Shown here: positions 53,031-63,430 of the stretch, piece after piece
Numbering within the stretch: the first letter of the stretch is position 1
Layout of the letters: every line of letters begins with the position of its first letter
From: Actinomycetota bacterium
GTDB taxonomy: Bacteria; Actinomycetota; Thermoleophilia; BMS3ABIN01
DNA: 64,000 nucleotides
NCBI GenBank assembly: GCA_016235065.1
Contig: JACRMB010000003.1
Span: 407,943-471,942, forward strand
Direction: 5' to 3'
Program-made: the position numbers and the translations under genes
The notes under the pieces: model-generated
The model's database searches: none
The model's input: the letters and a program-made list of their open reading frames with translations, nothing else
What the model was told of the DNA's origin: nothing

Positions 53031-54236
53031 ATGTCTAAAGCAAAGTTTGAAAGAACCAAGCCGCACGTGAATGTAGGAACGATCGGCCATATCGATCACG
53101 GCAAGACGACCCTGACCGCGGCGATCACAGCATGCCTGGCTGGTCACGGAGAGAACGTCGAGGTCAGAAGCTTCGACTCCATCGACAACGCTCCCGAGGA
53201 GCGTGAGCGCGGCATCACCATCTCAACCGCTCACGTCGAGTACGAGACTGAAAAGCGCCACTACGCGCACGTCGACTGCCCGGGACACGCTGACTACATC
53301 AAGAACATGATCACCGGCGCGGCGCAGATGGACGGCGCCATCCTGGTGGTAAGCGCGGCTGACGGCCCGATGCCGCAGACCCGCGAGCACATCCTCCTGG
53401 CCCGCCAGGTGGGCGTACCTTATATCATCGTCTTCCTGAACAAAGTAGACATGGTGGACGACCCCGAGCTCCTCGAGCTGGTGGAGATGGAAGTGCGCGA
53501 GCTGCTCTCCGAGTATGAATTCCCCGGGGACGAGATCCCCATCGTCGCTGGTTCGGCCCTGAAGGCGCTGGAATGTGCCTGCGGAACCGCCGAGTGTGCT
53601 TCCTGCAACCCCATCCTCGAGCTGATGAACGCAGTGGATGAGTACCTGCCGGAGCCGGAGCGCGACATTGACAAGCCCTTCCTGATGCCGATCGAAGACG
53701 TCTTCACCATCACCGGCCGCGGCACCGTCGCCACCGGCCGCGTCGAGCGCGGCATCGTCACAGTCGGTGAGGAAGTAGAGATCGTCGGCATGCAGGAGAA
53801 GATCGACAAGACCGTCTGCACCGGCGTTGAGATGTTCCGCAAGCTGCTCGACGAAGGACGCGCAGGCGACAATATCGGCGCACTGCTCCGCGGAACCAAG
53901 CGCGAAGACATTCAGCGCGGCATGGTCCTGGCAAAGCCGGGTTCCATCACCCCGCATACGCATTTCAAGGCGCAGGTATATGTGCTCTCCAAGGAAGAGG
54001 GCGGCCGTCACACACCGTTCTTCACCAACTACCGGCCGCAGTTCTACTTCCGTACGACTGACGTGACCGGCAGCATCACCCTTGAAGAGGGCGTCGAGAT
54101 GGTCATGCCGGGTGACAACACCGTCATGGAAGTAAAGCTGATCACGCCGATCGCCATGGAGGAAGGCCTCCGCTTCGCTATCCGTGAGGGCGGCCACACC
54201 GTCGGCGCCGGCGCAGTAACCAGCATCATAGAATAG
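53031..54236 (+). CDS. tuf: Elongation factor Tu with a four-cysteine insertion
   Basis: 401 residues: P-loop GHIDHGKTT, switch [15 protein letters not shown], and domain II/III motifs [18 protein letters not shown] and [14 protein letters not shown]-Tu delivers aminoacyl-tRNA to the ribosome. At residues 182-192 the usual EF-Tu helix after SALKALE is replaced by C182-x-C184-x4-C189-x2-C192, a potential metal site absent from E. coli and most EF-Tu. GAGAGGAG before ATG 53031 sets the start, so the in-frame 52998 is rejected. Confidence 0.97.
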   Translation: MSKAKFERTKPHVNVGTIGHIDHGKTTLTAAITACLAGHGENVEVRSFDSIDNAPEERERGITISTAHVEYETEKRHYAHVDCPGHADYIKNMITGAAQMDGAILVVSAADGPMPQTREHILLARQVGVPYIIVFLNKVDMVDDPELLELVEMEVRELLSEYEFPGDEIPIVAGSALKALECACGTAECASCNPILELMNAVDEYLPEPERDIDKPFLMPIEDVFTITGRGTVATGRVERGIVTVGEEVEIVGMQEKIDKTVCTGVEMFRKLLDEGRAGDNIGALLRGTKREDIQRGMVLAKPGSITPHTHFKAQVYVLSKEEGGRHTPFFTNYRPQFYFRTTDVTGSITLEEGVEMVMPGDNTVMEVKLITPIAMEEGLRFAIREGGHTVGAGAVTSIIE

Positions 54237-54339
54237 ACAACCAACAAGACCGGCGCTTAGGCACCGGGCTTTAATACGGTCTCACGGCAGGGCGCACAAA
54301 CGCTCAGTAGATTGCCCGGAGATCGGAAACGAGAAAGAT

Positions 54340-54648
54340 ATGGCTCAACAGAAAATACGCATAAGGCTCAAGGCTTACGATCACGAGCTCATCGATCGCA
54401 GCGCGCGGCTCATCGTCGAGCAGGCCCAGCGCACCGGCGCCACCGTCGTCGGTCCGGTACCCCTGCCCACTGAGAAGAACGTGTACTGCGTCATCAAGAG
54501 TCCGTTCAAGGACAAGGACTCGCGTGAGCACTTCGAGATGCGCACGCACAAGCGTCTGATCGACATCCATCAGCCGACACCGAAGACGGTGGACTCGCTG
54601 ATGCGACTTGATGTACCTGCCGGCGTCGACATCGAGATCAAGCTCTGA
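54340..54648 (+). CDS. rpsJ: 30S ribosomal protein S10
   Basis: 102 residues, opening with [20 protein letters not shown] and holding the tRNA-site loop [18 protein letters not shown]. It also partners NusG and NusB in antitermination. First gene of the S10 cluster, starting about 100 bases after tuf and ending one base before rplC. Confidence 0.98.
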   Translation: MAQQKIRIRLKAYDHELIDRSARLIVEQAQRTGATVVGPVPLPTEKNVYCVIKSPFKDKDSREHFEMRTHKRLIDIHQPTPKTVDSLMRLDVPAGVDIEIKL

Positions 54649-54649
54649 T

Positions 54650-55555
54650 ATGGCCGCCATACTGGGAAAGAAACTGGGCATGACCCAGATATTCACAGAC
54701 GACGGCGACCGGGTCGTGGTCACTGTGATCGAGGCAGGTCCCTGCGCGGTCACCCAGGTCAAGACCAACGCCCGGGATGGCTATCAGGCTGTTCAGATGG
54801 GCTTCGGCGACATGAAGAAGAACAAGGTGAACAGACCCCAGGCCGGCCACTTCAAGAAAGCCGGCGTGGATGCAAAGCGCCACCTGGCAGAGATCCGCGT
54901 TGAGGCTGAGACTGCTGAGGGCGCTTCCGAGGAGGAAGCGATCCTGAAGCTGGTCGTTCCGGAGATCGCCGAGGTTGCCGCTGAGGAGCCCGAAGCTGTA
55001 GAAGCCGGAGAGCCGGAAGCAGTTGCTGAGGAAGCTCCTGCCGGTGAAGCCGCTGAGGCTGAAGCCGGAGAAGCGCAGGCGGAAGATGCCGGCGCCGAAG
55101 CTGCGAAAGAGATAACCGCCGAGGGCGAGGAAGCTGCTGAAGCTGAGGCTCCCAAGGCTGAAGAGAAGAAATCCGCGAAGAAGGGCAAGAAGAAGGCCAA
55201 GGCCAAGGCGAAGAAGCCTGAGATAACAGTGGCTGCCTTCGAAGCGGGCATGAAGGTCAAGGTGACCGGAATCTCAAAGGGTAAAGGCTTCGCGGGTGTC
55301 ATCAAGCGGCATAATTTTGCCGGTGGCCCCGGTTCGCACGGCGCTCATTTCCATCGGGCTCCGGGCTCGGTAGGAGCCAGCGCTTATCCGTCGCGGGTGT
55401 TCAAGGGAATCAAGCTTCCTGGACAGATGGGCAACAAGCAGTCGACTCAGCTCGGTCTTACCGTGTTCGACATCGACACTGAGAAGAACCTGCTGTTCGT
55501 GAAGGGCGCGGTACCCGGTTCCAAGAACGGCATAGTTTTTATCCAGACCCAGTAA
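54650..55555 (+). CDS. rplC: 50S ribosomal protein L3 with a 110-residue internal insertion
   Basis: The two halves are ordinary L3: residues 1-85 (ILGKKLGMTQIFTDDGD, then VQMGFGD, FKKAGVDAKRHLAEIRVE) and 197-301 (FEAGMKVKVTGISKGKGFAG, VIKRHNFAGGPGSHG, ending NGIVFIQTQ). Between them lies a low-complexity insert at about residues 86-196, first Ala/Glu-rich and acidic, then Lys/Ala-rich and basic. It replaces the dozen residues normally found there. The frame is intact throughout, so it is not an assembly shift. L3 lies near the peptidyl transferase centre; the insert would be on the solvent side. ATG 54650 is one base after the rpsJ stop codon. Confidence 0.96.
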   Translation: MAAILGKKLGMTQIFTDDGDRVVVTVIEAGPCAVTQVKTNARDGYQAVQMGFGDMKKNKVNRPQAGHFKKAGVDAKRHLAEIRVEAETAEGASEEEAILKLVVPEIAEVAAEEPEAVEAGEPEAVAEEAPAGEAAEAEAGEAQAEDAGAEAAKEITAEGEEAAEAEAPKAEEKKSAKKGKKKAKAKAKKPEITVAAFEAGMKVKVTGISKGKGFAGVIKRHNFAGGPGSHGAHFHRAPGSVGASAYPSRVFKGIKLPGQMGNKQSTQLGLTVFDIDTEKNLLFVKGAVPGSKNGIVFIQTQ

Positions 55556-55583
55556 GGATCAGGCAGAGCGGAAAACTAATTTT

Positions 55584-56438
55584 ATGGCTGATAAAGAAGA
55601 AAAAACCGAAGAGACAAAGTCTGAAGCTGTGGAAGCGGCTGTAGACGAGGCGAAGGCAGAAGCCAAGGTGGCGTCAAAGCCCAAGGCCGAAGCGAAGGCG
55701 AAAGCCGACGCAAAGCCGAAAGCGGAGGCCAAGCCGAAAGCCGAGGCCAAGGCTGAGACTAAGCCAGCGCCGAAGAAAAAGGCGAAGTCGAAGAAAAAGG
55801 CCGCTGCCAAGGCTGACGTGAAGGTTCCGGCTATCAAGACCATGAGCGACAAGGACGCCAAGCTCAGCCCGGAAGTATTCGCGGTGGAGCCGAAGATCGG
55901 CGTACTGCACGAAGCCGCTCGCGCCGAGATGGCCGCGCGCCGCAGTGGCACGGCATCCACGAAGAAACGCGGCGAGGTCCGCGGTGGCGGCGCCAAGCCG
56001 TGGCGCCAGAAAGGCACGGGCCGCGCCCGCGCCGGATCGAGCCGGATGCCTCACTGGACCGGTGGCGGTATCGCTTTTGGTCCCACGCCCCGCGACTTCA
56101 GTTTCAAAGTCAACCGCAAGGTCCGGCTCAAGGCGCTGAAGATGGCGCTGTCAGCCCGGGCTAGCGAAGGCAACCTCAAGATAGTCGATGCACTGCCTTT
56201 TGATGAGCCGAAGACCGCGGCGGCGGCAGCCGTACTGGAAGGCCTCGGCGTCTCGTACCCGCTGCTGGTGCTGGTGGGCGATGAAGAAGTCAACGCCGCC
56301 ATGTCGTTCCGCAACCTGCCCCGCGTGGCTGTATGCAACGCCAGCGAGCTGGGAGTGGCCGATGTCATGGCAGCCCGCACGGTATTGCTCAGCAAGCCGG
56401 TCCTCGACCAGCTCAACGGGATGGGAGACCGCAAATGA
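55584..56438 (+). CDS. rplD: 50S ribosomal protein L4 with Lys/Ala-rich N-terminal extension
   Basis: 284 residues against about 205 normally. Residues 1 to about 75 form KAEAK and KPKAEAK repeats of a charged low-complexity tail. True L4 begins near [18 protein letters not shown], with the extended tunnel loop [20 protein letters not shown] intact. L4 lines the peptide exit tunnel. The extension may aid RNA binding or assembly. The stop overlaps the rplW start (ATGA). Confidence 0.96.
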   Translation: MADKEEKTEETKSEAVEAAVDEAKAEAKVASKPKAEAKAKADAKPKAEAKPKAEAKAETKPAPKKKAKSKKKAAAKADVKVPAIKTMSDKDAKLSPEVFAVEPKIGVLHEAARAEMAARRSGTASTKKRGEVRGGGAKPWRQKGTGRARAGSSRMPHWTGGGIAFGPTPRDFSFKVNRKVRLKALKMALSARASEGNLKIVDALPFDEPKTAAAAAVLEGLGVSYPLLVLVGDEEVNAAMSFRNLPRVAVCNASELGVADVMAARTVLLSKPVLDQLNGMGDRK

Positions 56439-56722
56439 GAGATCCGCATACCATCATCCTGGGTCCGGTCATCTCGGAGAAGAGCTACCAGCTCATCGAG
56501 CATAACAAATACACCTTCAAGGTGGATCCGAGGGCCAAGAAGCCGGCCATCGCCCAGGCGATAGAAGAGATTTTCAGCGTCAACGTTGTGAGCGTGAATG
56601 TGATCAAGACCAGGTCGAAGCCCAAGCGGCGCGGCATGGTCAGGGGCAGGACTACTTCCGGCAAGAAAGCCATCGTGGAGCTGTCGGAAGGCCAGAAAAT
56701 CGAATTCTTTGAAACGATGTAA
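56435..56722 (+). CDS. rplW: 50S ribosomal protein L23
   Basis: 95 residues starting at ATG 56435 ([20 protein letters not shown]), inside the rplD stop. IEEIFSVNVVSVNVIKTRSK and the RGRTTSGKKAIVELSEGQKI segment are typical. L23 is the docking site for trigger factor and SRP at the tunnel exit. Confidence 0.97.
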   Translation: MRDPHTIILGPVISEKSYQLIEHNKYTFKVDPRAKKPAIAQAIEEIFSVNVVSVNVIKTRSKPKRRGMVRGRTTSGKKAIVELSEGQKIEFFETM

Positions 56723-56728
56723 GGGAAT

Positions 56729-57565
56729 ATGGCTCAGGTAAAGACATACAAACCGACATCTCCGGGACGCAGGTTCATGACCGGCTCCACCTTCGAGGAG
56801 ATCACCCGCTCGAAGCCGGAGAAGAAGCTCACCAAGGGCATCTCCAAGAACGCCGGCCGCAACTCGTATGGCCGCATCACCAAGCGGCGCACCGGCGGCG
56901 GTCACAAGCGGCGTTTTCGCCAGATAGATTTCAAGCGGCTCAAGGACGGCATCCCGGCCAAGGTCGCAACGATCGAGTACGACCCCAACCGGTCGGCCCG
57001 GATCGCCCTTCTCCACTATGTGGACGGGGAAAAGCGTTACATCCCGGCGCCGCTAGGCCTGCAGGTGGGAACCATGCTGGTATCCGGTCCGGAAGCTGAT
57101 ATCAAGCCGGGCAACTCGTTGCCGCTGGCTAACATCCCGGTGGGTACCATGATCCACTGCATCGAACTCAAGCCAGGGCGGGGCGCCCAGATGGTCCGCG
57201 GCGCCGGCACTTCCGCCCAGCTGATGGCCAAGGAAGGCAAGATGGCCAACGTCAGGCTTCCTTCCGGTGAGATGCGCCTGGTGGAAGCGACCTGCCGCGC
57301 CACTATCGGCGAAGTGGGTAACACCACACATGAGAACCTGTCAGGCGGCAAGGCAGGACGCAGCCGCTGGAAGGGCAAGAGGCCGAGTGTTCGCGGAACG
57401 GCCATGAATCCGGTCGATCACCCGCACGGCGGCGGCGAGGGCAAGGCAACGGCCGGCCGTCACCCGGTGACCCCGTGGGGCGTGCCGACGCTGGGCTACC
57501 GCACCCGCAAGAAGGGCAAGCAGAGCGACCGCTACATCGTCCGTTCACGCAGGAAAGGCCGCTAG
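56729..57565 (+). CDS. rplB: 50S ribosomal protein L2
   Basis: 278 residues with [20 protein letters not shown] at the start, [15 protein letters not shown], and the peptidyl-transferase region [19 protein letters not shown] with its essential His. Length is normal. It begins six bases after rplW and ends nine bases before rpsS. Confidence 0.98.
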   Translation: MAQVKTYKPTSPGRRFMTGSTFEEITRSKPEKKLTKGISKNAGRNSYGRITKRRTGGGHKRRFRQIDFKRLKDGIPAKVATIEYDPNRSARIALLHYVDGEKRYIPAPLGLQVGTMLVSGPEADIKPGNSLPLANIPVGTMIHCIELKPGRGAQMVRGAGTSAQLMAKEGKMANVRLPSGEMRLVEATCRATIGEVGNTTHENLSGGKAGRSRWKGKRPSVRGTAMNPVDHPHGGGEGKATAGRHPVTPWGVPTLGYRTRKKGKQSDRYIVRSRRKGR

Positions 57566-57574
57566 GAGGAGTAA

Positions 57575-57859
57575 ATGAGCAGATCTATCAAAAAAGGACC
57601 TTTCGTCAGCGAGAAACTGCTCGCGCGAGTCGAGAAGATGAACGAGTCTGGCAAGAAGCAGATGATCAAGACCTGGTCAAGGTCATCAACCGTCTTCCCG
57701 GAGATGGTCAGCCACACGATCGCTGTCTACGATGGGCGGAAGCATGTACCCATCTTCGTCACTGAAAGCATGGTCGGGCACAAGCTGGGCGAATTCGCCC
57801 CGACGCGGACATTCCGCGGCCACGGCCACCACACCGACCGAAGCACGTCGCTGAAATAG
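57575..57859 (+). CDS. rpsS: 30S ribosomal protein S19
   Basis: 94 residues ([20 protein letters not shown], then [35 protein letters not shown]). It sits in the 30S head next to S13. AGGAGG precedes the ATG. Confidence 0.98.
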   Translation: MSRSIKKGPFVSEKLLARVEKMNESGKKQMIKTWSRSSTVFPEMVSHTIAVYDGRKHVPIFVTESMVGHKLGEFAPTRTFRGHGHHTDRSTSLK

Positions 57860-57866
57860 GGAATAA

Positions 57867-58271
57867 ATGGCTGATACAGCAACAAAGAAAAAGAGCTCAA
57901 AAAAGGAAGCAGTCGAGCCGGAAGAGGCGGGAACCGCCACGGCAACGGCCAAGTATGTGCGCGTATCCGCCCGCAAGATGCGGCTGGTAGCGGACATGGT
58001 CCGGGGCAAGGGTGTCGCCGAGGCCCGCACGGTGCTGGCTTTCTCCACCAAGAATGCCGCGAAAGTCGTGACCAAGGTACTCGGTTCGGCGGTTGCCAAC
58101 GCTGAGAACAACCACGACATGAGCGCTGACGAGCTTTATATAAGCACGATCCTGGTAAATGAAGGGCCGACGCTGAAGCGCATCCGGCCGCGGGCCATGG
58201 GCCGCGCCTTCCGGGTCCGCAAGCGCACCTGTCACGTGACGGTCGAATTGGCCACTAGAAAGGAGGGATAG
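57867..58271 (+). CDS. rplV: 50S ribosomal protein L22 with short N-terminal extension
   Basis: 134 residues. The first 25 are a Lys/Glu/Ala-rich addition; the L22 core starts at [20 protein letters not shown] and keeps the tunnel hairpin ([19 protein letters not shown]). It ends one base before the rpsC start codon region, with GAGGGA serving rpsC. Confidence 0.97.
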   Translation: MADTATKKKSSKKEAVEPEEAGTATATAKYVRVSARKMRLVADMVRGKGVAEARTVLAFSTKNAAKVVTKVLGSAVANAENNHDMSADELYISTILVNEGPTLKRIRPRAMGRAFRVRKRTCHVTVELATRKEG

Positions 58272-58272
58272 T

Positions 58273-58968
58273 ATGGGTCAGAAAGTCCATCCGGGAGGAA
58301 TGCGCCTGGGAATAATCCATGACTGGAAATCCCACTGGTACAGCGAGAAAGATTTTGCCAATTTTTTGATCGAGGATCTGAAGATCCGGGCACACATCCG
58401 CAGCAAACTGCGTCACGCGGCGCTGTCGGATATCCATATCAAGAAGGATGCGCAGAAGATAACGATCGACATCCACACCGCCAGGCCGGGTATCGTCATC
58501 GGCAAGAGCGGCGCTGAAGTGGACGCGCTTCGCCGGGAGATCCACGACATGACCGGCAAGGCCGTGCAGGCCAACATCATCGAGGTCAAGCGCCCCGAAC
58601 TGGACGCCAACCTGGTGGCACAGTCAATCGCCGAGCAGCTGGAAGGCCGCGTAGCCTTCAGGCGGGCGATGAAGAGAGCCATCACCTCGGCCATCCGTTC
58701 CGGCGCCGAGGGAATCAAGGTGGCCTGTGCCGGCCGCCTCGGCGGCGCCGAAATGGCGCGGACCGAGGGTTATAGCGAAGGACGGGTGCCGCTGCACACG
58801 CTGCGCGCGGATATCGATTACGGTTTCACCGAGGCCCGCACGACTTTCGGCCGCATCGGCGTGAAGGTCTGGATCAACAAGGGCGAGATCATGCCCGAAG
58901 GCTTCAACATGGACAAACTGAAAGCTGACCGCCGCCTGGGCGAGGTAGATGCCCAGAGGCGCAAGTAG
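58273..58968 (+). CDS. rpsC: 30S ribosomal protein S3
   Basis: 231 residues with [20 protein letters not shown], the KH-domain motif [16 protein letters not shown], and the C-terminal domain ([17 protein letters not shown]). It contributes to mRNA entry and helicase activity. Normal length. Confidence 0.98.
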   Translation: MGQKVHPGGMRLGIIHDWKSHWYSEKDFANFLIEDLKIRAHIRSKLRHAALSDIHIKKDAQKITIDIHTARPGIVIGKSGAEVDALRREIHDMTGKAVQANIIEVKRPELDANLVAQSIAEQLEGRVAFRRAMKRAITSAIRSGAEGIKVACAGRLGGAEMARTEGYSEGRVPLHTLRADIDYGFTEARTTFGRIGVKVWINKGEIMPEGFNMDKLKADRRLGEVDAQRRK

Positions 58969-58999
58969 CCGCAAGGCATAGCGAAGACAAGGCTGAAGA

Positions 59000-59425
59000 A
59001 TGCTATTACCGAAAAGAACAAAACATCGTAAACAGCACCGGGGCCGCATGAGGGGCGCGACCAAGGGTGGATTCCGGGTCGAGCACGGCGAGTTCGGGCT
59101 CAAGGCCATGGAGCCGGGCTGGATCACAAACAGGCAGATCGAGGCGGCGCGTGTGGCGATGACCCGCCATATCAAGCGCGGCGGCAAGGTGTGGATCAAC
59201 ATCTTCCCGCACAAGCCTGTGACCGAGAAGCCGGCTGAGACCCGCATGGGTGGCGGCAAGGGCTCTCCGGAGCAGTGGGTGTCAGTGGTCAAGCCGGGCA
59301 GGGTAATGTTCGAACTTTCCGGCGTGGCCCAGCCCGTCGCCAAGGAAGCAATGAGGCTGGCAGCCCACAAGCTGCCGATCAAGTGTAAATTCGTGACACG
59401 CGAGGGTGATCTCTTTGAAGGCTAA
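59000..59425 (+). CDS. rplP: 50S ribosomal protein L16
   Basis: 141 residues: [40 protein letters not shown] and [20 protein letters not shown]. It binds the A-site region of 23S rRNA. Its 3' end overlaps rpmC by 11 bases. Confidence 0.98.
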   Translation: MLLPKRTKHRKQHRGRMRGATKGGFRVEHGEFGLKAMEPGWITNRQIEAARVAMTRHIKRGGKVWINIFPHKPVTEKPAETRMGGGKGSPEQWVSVVKPGRVMFELSGVAQPVAKEAMRLAAHKLPIKCKFVTREGDLFEG

Positions 59426-59633
59426 CGAGCTGCGCGACCTGTCGGACGAGGAGCTGATCGAGCGCATGCGTGAGACACGCAAGCAGCTTTTCAACCTGCG
59501 GTTCCAGCATGCCACAGGCCAGCTGGACAACCCACGGAAACTGAGGCTGGTGCGGCAGGACATCGCCCGCATCATGACGGTCCAGGGTGAGCGCGAACGC
59601 GTCGCCGCCACGACCGAGGGCCAGGAGGCTTAA
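59415..59633 (+). CDS. rpmC: 50S ribosomal protein L29
   Basis: 72 residues beginning [17 protein letters not shown] at TTG 59415, which matches the usual L29 start and has GAGGG eight bases upstream. The in-frame GTG at 59406 would add three residues. It overlaps rplP and abuts the GTG of rpsQ directly. Confidence 0.95.
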   Translation: MKANELRDLSDEELIERMRETRKQLFNLRFQHATGQLDNPRKLRLVRQDIARIMTVQGERERVAATTEGQEA

Positions 59634-59921
59634 GTGAGCGCTAAAGCAAAGGTAGAAGAAAAAGTTTTGGCCAGCGGCAACCGCAAGGAGCGCCGTGGCA
59701 TCGTCACCAGCGACAAGATGGACAAGACCATCACTGTCCGCATCGACACCGCCAAGGCCCACAGGCTTTATGGCAAGACCGTGCGCCGGTCGCGCAAGCT
59801 GGCGGTTCATGACGAGAACAATGAGGCTGGCATAGGCGATACAGTACGTATCATCGAGACCAGGCCGCTGTCGAAGAACAAGCGCTGGCGCCTGGCAGAG
59901 ATCATCGAGAAGGCTGAATAG
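59634..59921 (+). CDS. rpsQ: 30S ribosomal protein S17
   Basis: 95 residues from GTG 59634: [20 protein letters not shown], the conserved [11 protein letters not shown]-like end ([16 protein letters not shown]). An N-terminal tail of about 18 residues precedes the OB fold. Start is immediately after the rpmC stop. Confidence 0.97.
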   Translation: MSAKAKVEEKVLASGNRKERRGIVTSDKMDKTITVRIDTAKAHRLYGKTVRRSRKLAVHDENNEAGIGDTVRIIETRPLSKNKRWRLAEIIEKAE

Positions 59922-59975
59922 CCGGACAGAATAGCCGGTAATCCCGGAAACCGTTAAGAGAAACAGGATTCCCAA

Positions 59976-60344
59976 GTGATACAGGTAGAGACAAGGTTAA
60001 AGATAGCCGACAACACCGGCGCCCGCGAGCTCCTGTGCATCAGGATCAAGGGTGGTTCCCACAGGCGTTATGCCCGGGTGGGCGACACAATCGTCGGCAC
60101 CGTGAAGGTCGCCAGTCCCGGTGGGGCGGTCAAGAAGGGCGAGGTCGTCACCGCGGTCGTAGTCCGCTGCAAGAAGGAACTGGGCCGCAAGGATGGCACC
60201 TACATAGCTTTCGACGAGAACGCGGCAGTGCTGATCGACGCCGCCAAGAACCCCCGGGGAACCCGTATATTCGGCCCCGTGGCCAGGGAGCTCCGCGACA
60301 AGAGTTTCATGAAGATCGTTTCGCTGGCGCCGGAAGTCCTCTAG
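59976..60344 (+). CDS. rplN: 50S ribosomal protein L14
   Basis: 122 residues from GTG 59976: [36 protein letters not shown] and the end [19 protein letters not shown]. Forms an intersubunit bridge and is a RsfS target. Normal length. Confidence 0.97.
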   Translation: MIQVETRLKIADNTGARELLCIRIKGGSHRRYARVGDTIVGTVKVASPGGAVKKGEVVTAVVVRCKKELGRKDGTYIAFDENAAVLIDAAKNPRGTRIFGPVARELRDKSFMKIVSLAPEVL

Positions 60345-60370
60345 CGCCGGCAGTAAGAGGAGAAGCTGAA

Positions 60371-60688
60371 TTGTCTGACAAGATGAAGATAAAAAAGGGA
60401 GACACCGTCCTGGTCGTGGCCGGCAAGGCCCGCGGCAAGACCGGCAAGGTCCTGAGGGTCGAACCTGACAAGAACCGGGTGGTGGTCGAGCGCCTGAACA
60501 TGATCAAGCGGCACCGTCGCCCGTCGCCCCAGAATCCCCAGGGGATCATCGAGAAAGAATCGCCGATCCACGTCTCCAACGTGATGTATTACTGCTCGCG
60601 CTGCAGCGACGGAGTCCGGCTGGGAGCCAAGCGCACCGACAGCGGCCGTCTGCGCGTCTGCAGAAGCTGCGGCACAGAATTCGAATAA
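60371..60688 (+). CDS. rplX: 50S ribosomal protein L24
   Basis: 105 residues from TTG 60371, chosen because AGAGGAGA lies seven bases upstream; ATG 60383 is too far from that site. KOW motif KKGDTVLVVAGKARGKTGKV, then IIEKESPIHVSNVMYYC. Two C-x2-C pairs near the end (CSRC and CRSC) suggest a bound zinc, as in many L24 proteins. Confidence 0.95.
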   Translation: MSDKMKIKKGDTVLVVAGKARGKTGKVLRVEPDKNRVVVERLNMIKRHRRPSPQNPQGIIEKESPIHVSNVMYYCSRCSDGVRLGAKRTDSGRLRVCRSCGTEFE

Positions 60689-60715
60689 GGTCCATCTCCA
60701 GAGAGATAAGGAAAA

Positions 60716-61258
60716 ATGGCACGACTAAAAGAACAGTTTGAAAAGGAATTCATTCCCGCGCTCAAGGAAGAGCTGGCGCTGGGCAACACCATGGAGGTGC
60801 CCAGGGTCTCCAAGATCTGCGTGAATATGGGTGTAGGCGAGGCCAAGACCGACGCCAAGCTTCTGGACGATGCGGTAGCGGAAATGACCGTTATCACCGG
60901 CCAGAAGCCGAAGATCACCCGGGCCGGCAAATCTATAGCCAACTTCAAATTGCGTGAAGGCATGGCGGTCGGCTGCACGGTGACCCTGCGCGGCGCCCGT
61001 ATGTATGAGTTCCTGGACAGGCTGGTTTCCATCGCCCTGCCCCGCATCAGGGATTTCCGGGGAATCAAGCCGAAGTCTTTCGACGGGCGCGGCAATATGT
61101 CGATCGGCATCAAGGAACAGATAATTTTTCCGGAGATCGATTACGATTCGATCACCCAGACCAGGGGGCTCGACATCACGATCACCACGACCGCCCGCAA
61201 CGACGACGAAGGACGGGCCTTGCTCAAGAAGCTGGGCATGCCGTTCAAAGAGCGTTAA
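60716..61258 (+). CDS. rplE: 50S ribosomal protein L5
   Basis: 180 residues: [40 protein letters not shown] and [20 protein letters not shown]. Binds 5S rRNA and contacts P-site tRNA. Normal length. Confidence 0.98.
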   Translation: MARLKEQFEKEFIPALKEELALGNTMEVPRVSKICVNMGVGEAKTDAKLLDDAVAEMTVITGQKPKITRAGKSIANFKLREGMAVGCTVTLRGARMYEFLDRLVSIALPRIRDFRGIKPKSFDGRGNMSIGIKEQIIFPEIDYDSITQTRGLDITITTTARNDDEGRALLKKLGMPFKER

Positions 61259-61267
61259 GGAGAGTTA

Positions 61268-61453
61268 ATGGCTAAGAAATCACTACAGGTCAAAGCCAGT
61301 CGCACACCTAAGTACCCATCCCGGGGCTATCATCGCTGCCGCCGTTGCGGCCGGCCCCGCGGTTACTTCCGCAAATTCGGCCTCTGCCGTATTTGCCTGC
61401 GCGAGCTGGCGCACCGGGGCGTTATTCCGGGCATGACCAAGTCGAGCTGGTAG
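61268..61453 (+). CDS. rpsZ: 30S ribosomal protein S14, zinc-binding type Z
   Basis: 61 residues with the four-cysteine site C-x2-C...C-x2-C ([20 protein letters not shown] and [11 protein letters not shown]). This short zinc form is typical of Gram-positive and thermophilic bacteria. AAGGAGAG precedes the ATG. Confidence 0.98.
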   Translation: MAKKSLQVKASRTPKYPSRGYHRCRRCGRPRGYFRKFGLCRICLRELAHRGVIPGMTKSSW

Positions 61454-61465
61454 GGGGATGTCGCA

Positions 61466-61864
61466 ATGACTTTAACTGATCCAATCGCTGACATGCTAAC
61501 CCGCATCCGGAACGCCAACAACGGCTTCAAGGACAGCGTGGAGATGCCGGCATCCAAGATGAAGGTAGAGATTGCAAAGGTCCTGAAGGACGAGGGCTAT
61601 ATCACTGACTACGCCTTGATGCGCGGCGAGGCCTTCGACAACATAGTCGTGGACCTCAAGTACGGCAAGGACAGGCAGAAAGTCATCTCCGGCCTGAGGC
61701 GCATCAGCAAGCCCGGCCGCAGGGTCTACACCAACAAGGATGCGATCCCCAAGGTGCTGGGCGGCCTGGGAGTGGCGGTGCTATCGACGTCGAGAGGGCT
61801 GATGACAGGCCGGACCGCGGAGAAGCAGGGTGTCGGCGGCGAAGTGATCTGTTTTATCTGGTAA
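61466..61864 (+). CDS. rpsH: 30S ribosomal protein S8
   Basis: 132 residues: MTLTDPIADMLTRIRNANNG, KVEIAKVLKDEGYITDY and the end GLMTGRTAEKQGVGGEVICF. Central-domain assembly protein of the 30S. Normal length. Confidence 0.98.
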   Translation: MTLTDPIADMLTRIRNANNGFKDSVEMPASKMKVEIAKVLKDEGYITDYALMRGEAFDNIVVDLKYGKDRQKVISGLRRISKPGRRVYTNKDAIPKVLGGLGVAVLSTSRGLMTGRTAEKQGVGGEVICFIW

Positions 61865-61918
61865 CAAGCAGGCAAGACCAGCTAACTGACAAACGGCAAG
61901 AGCCGGGAGAAATATAAA

Positions 61919-62452
61919 GTGTCACGAATCGGAAGAGCGCCAATAGCAGTACCCGACGGGGTCGAGATCACGATCGACGGCAGCGACGTCAGCGTCAAGG
62001 GTCCCAAGGGCAGCCTTTCCGGCAGTTTTTCGCCGGAGATGGAGATCGTGCGGGAAGATGGCACGATCCTGGTAAAGAGGCCTACGAACCAGAAGCATCA
62101 TCGAGCCCTGCACGGATTGACCAGGACCCTGGTCGCCAACATGGTCGAGGGCGTGACTAAAGGTTTCACTCGCGAGCTGGAGATCAACGGTGTCGGTTAC
62201 CGCGCTACGCTCAAGGGCAAGGACCTGGAAGTCCTGGTGGGTAAGTCCCATCCCGAGCTGATCCAGCCGGAGAAGGACACATCTTTCGAAGTGCCAAAGC
62301 CGACTCAGGTGATCGTGCACGGCATCGACAAGCAGGTCGTCGGACACCTTGCTGCCAAGATCCGCGCGCTCAGGCCCCCGGAACCCTACAAGGGCAAGGG
62401 CATCAAGTACATCGAAGAGCATATACGCAGAAAGGTTGGCAAGAGGGCATAA
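61919..62452 (+). CDS. rplF: 50S ribosomal protein L6
   Basis: 177 residues from GTG 61919: [30 protein letters not shown], and the signature [20 protein letters not shown]. Two tandem alpha/beta domains near the factor-binding site. rplR starts two bases after it. Confidence 0.98.
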   Translation: MSRIGRAPIAVPDGVEITIDGSDVSVKGPKGSLSGSFSPEMEIVREDGTILVKRPTNQKHHRALHGLTRTLVANMVEGVTKGFTRELEINGVGYRATLKGKDLEVLVGKSHPELIQPEKDTSFEVPKPTQVIVHGIDKQVVGHLAAKIRALRPPEPYKGKGIKYIEEHIRRKVGKRA

Positions 62453-62454
62453 TC

Positions 62455-62823
62455 ATGGCCAAGACTACGACTGAAATTTTAGCGAGGCAAAAGAAACGGG
62501 CACGGCGGCATCGCCGGGTGCGGCTGCGGGTGGTTGGCATGCCGGATCGTCCGCGGATGACTGTATTCCGTTCCAACAAGGGTATATATGCCCAGGTCAT
62601 AGACGACCTCGAGGGCAAGACGCTGGTGTCGGCCTCCAGTACTGAGGTCAAGGAATCAGGCCTTAAAAAGGCACAGATGGCGGAAAAGGTCGGCGAACTG
62701 CTGGCCGCGAAAGCCAAAGAGAAGAATATCGACAAAGTCGTTTTCGATCGCGGAAGCTACCTGTACCATGGCCGCGTGAAGTCGCTGGCCGAGGGAGCGC
62801 GCAAGGGAGGAATCCAGTTCTGA
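62455..62823 (+). CDS. rplR: 50S ribosomal protein L18
   Basis: 122 residues: [40 protein letters not shown], and the end [20 protein letters not shown]. Binds 5S rRNA. Normal length, directly followed by rpsE. Confidence 0.98.
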   Translation: MAKTTTEILARQKKRARRHRRVRLRVVGMPDRPRMTVFRSNKGIYAQVIDDLEGKTLVSASSTEVKESGLKKAQMAEKVGELLAAKAKEKNIDKVVFDRGSYLYHGRVKSLAEGARKGGIQF

Positions 62824-62824
62824 T

Positions 62825-63430
62825 ATGGCAGACGCATACGAAAAGATCCAGTTAGGACAGCGGGGACCCGAGCTTCAGGAGAAGGTCGTCGCCATCAATC
62901 GCGTCGCCAAGGTCGTCAAGGGCGGCCGCCGGTTCTCGTTCACAGCCCTGGTCGTGGTGGGAGACACCGTCAATCAGGTCGGAGTCGGTTATGGCAAGGC
63001 CAAGGAAGTCCCCCTCGCGATCCAGAAAGCAGTCGAGGACGCGAAGAAGAACTTGTTCCGGGTGCCCAAGCACAAGAACACGATCACACACAAGATAATC
63101 GGCCGCTACGGTGCCGGTCGAGTGATGATGAAACCCGCTTCGCCTGGTACCGGCATCATCGCCGGTGGCGGCGTGCGCGCGGTCATGGAACTCGCCGGTA
63201 TCCACGACGTTCTGGCCAAGTGCCTCGGCACGACCAACCCCATCAATATGGTGCGGGCAAGCGTCGCCGGGCTGGCTGAGCTCAAGGATCCCAAAGAGAT
63301 CGCTAAACTGCGCGGCAAGACTATCGCTGAGGTCCTTGGTGTGGAGAAGGCTGAAGCGAAGCCGGAAACCAAACCTGCGAAGGCCGCTGAAACCAAGACC
63401 GAAGCCGGAGAGCCGGCAACTGAAGCATGA
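62825..63430 (+). CDS. rpsE: 30S ribosomal protein S5 with Glu/Lys/Ala-rich tail
   Basis: 201 residues. Core: [29 protein letters not shown], and [20 protein letters not shown]. The last 28 residues are a low-complexity Lys/Glu/Ala/Thr tail beyond the usual S5 end. The stop overlaps rpmD by ATGA. Confidence 0.97.
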   Translation: MADAYEKIQLGQRGPELQEKVVAINRVAKVVKGGRRFSFTALVVVGDTVNQVGVGYGKAKEVPLAIQKAVEDAKKNLFRVPKHKNTITHKIIGRYGAGRVMMKPASPGTGIIAGGGVRAVMELAGIHDVLAKCLGTTNPINMVRASVAGLAELKDPKEIAKLRGKTIAEVLGVEKAEAKPETKPAKAAETKTEAGEPATEA

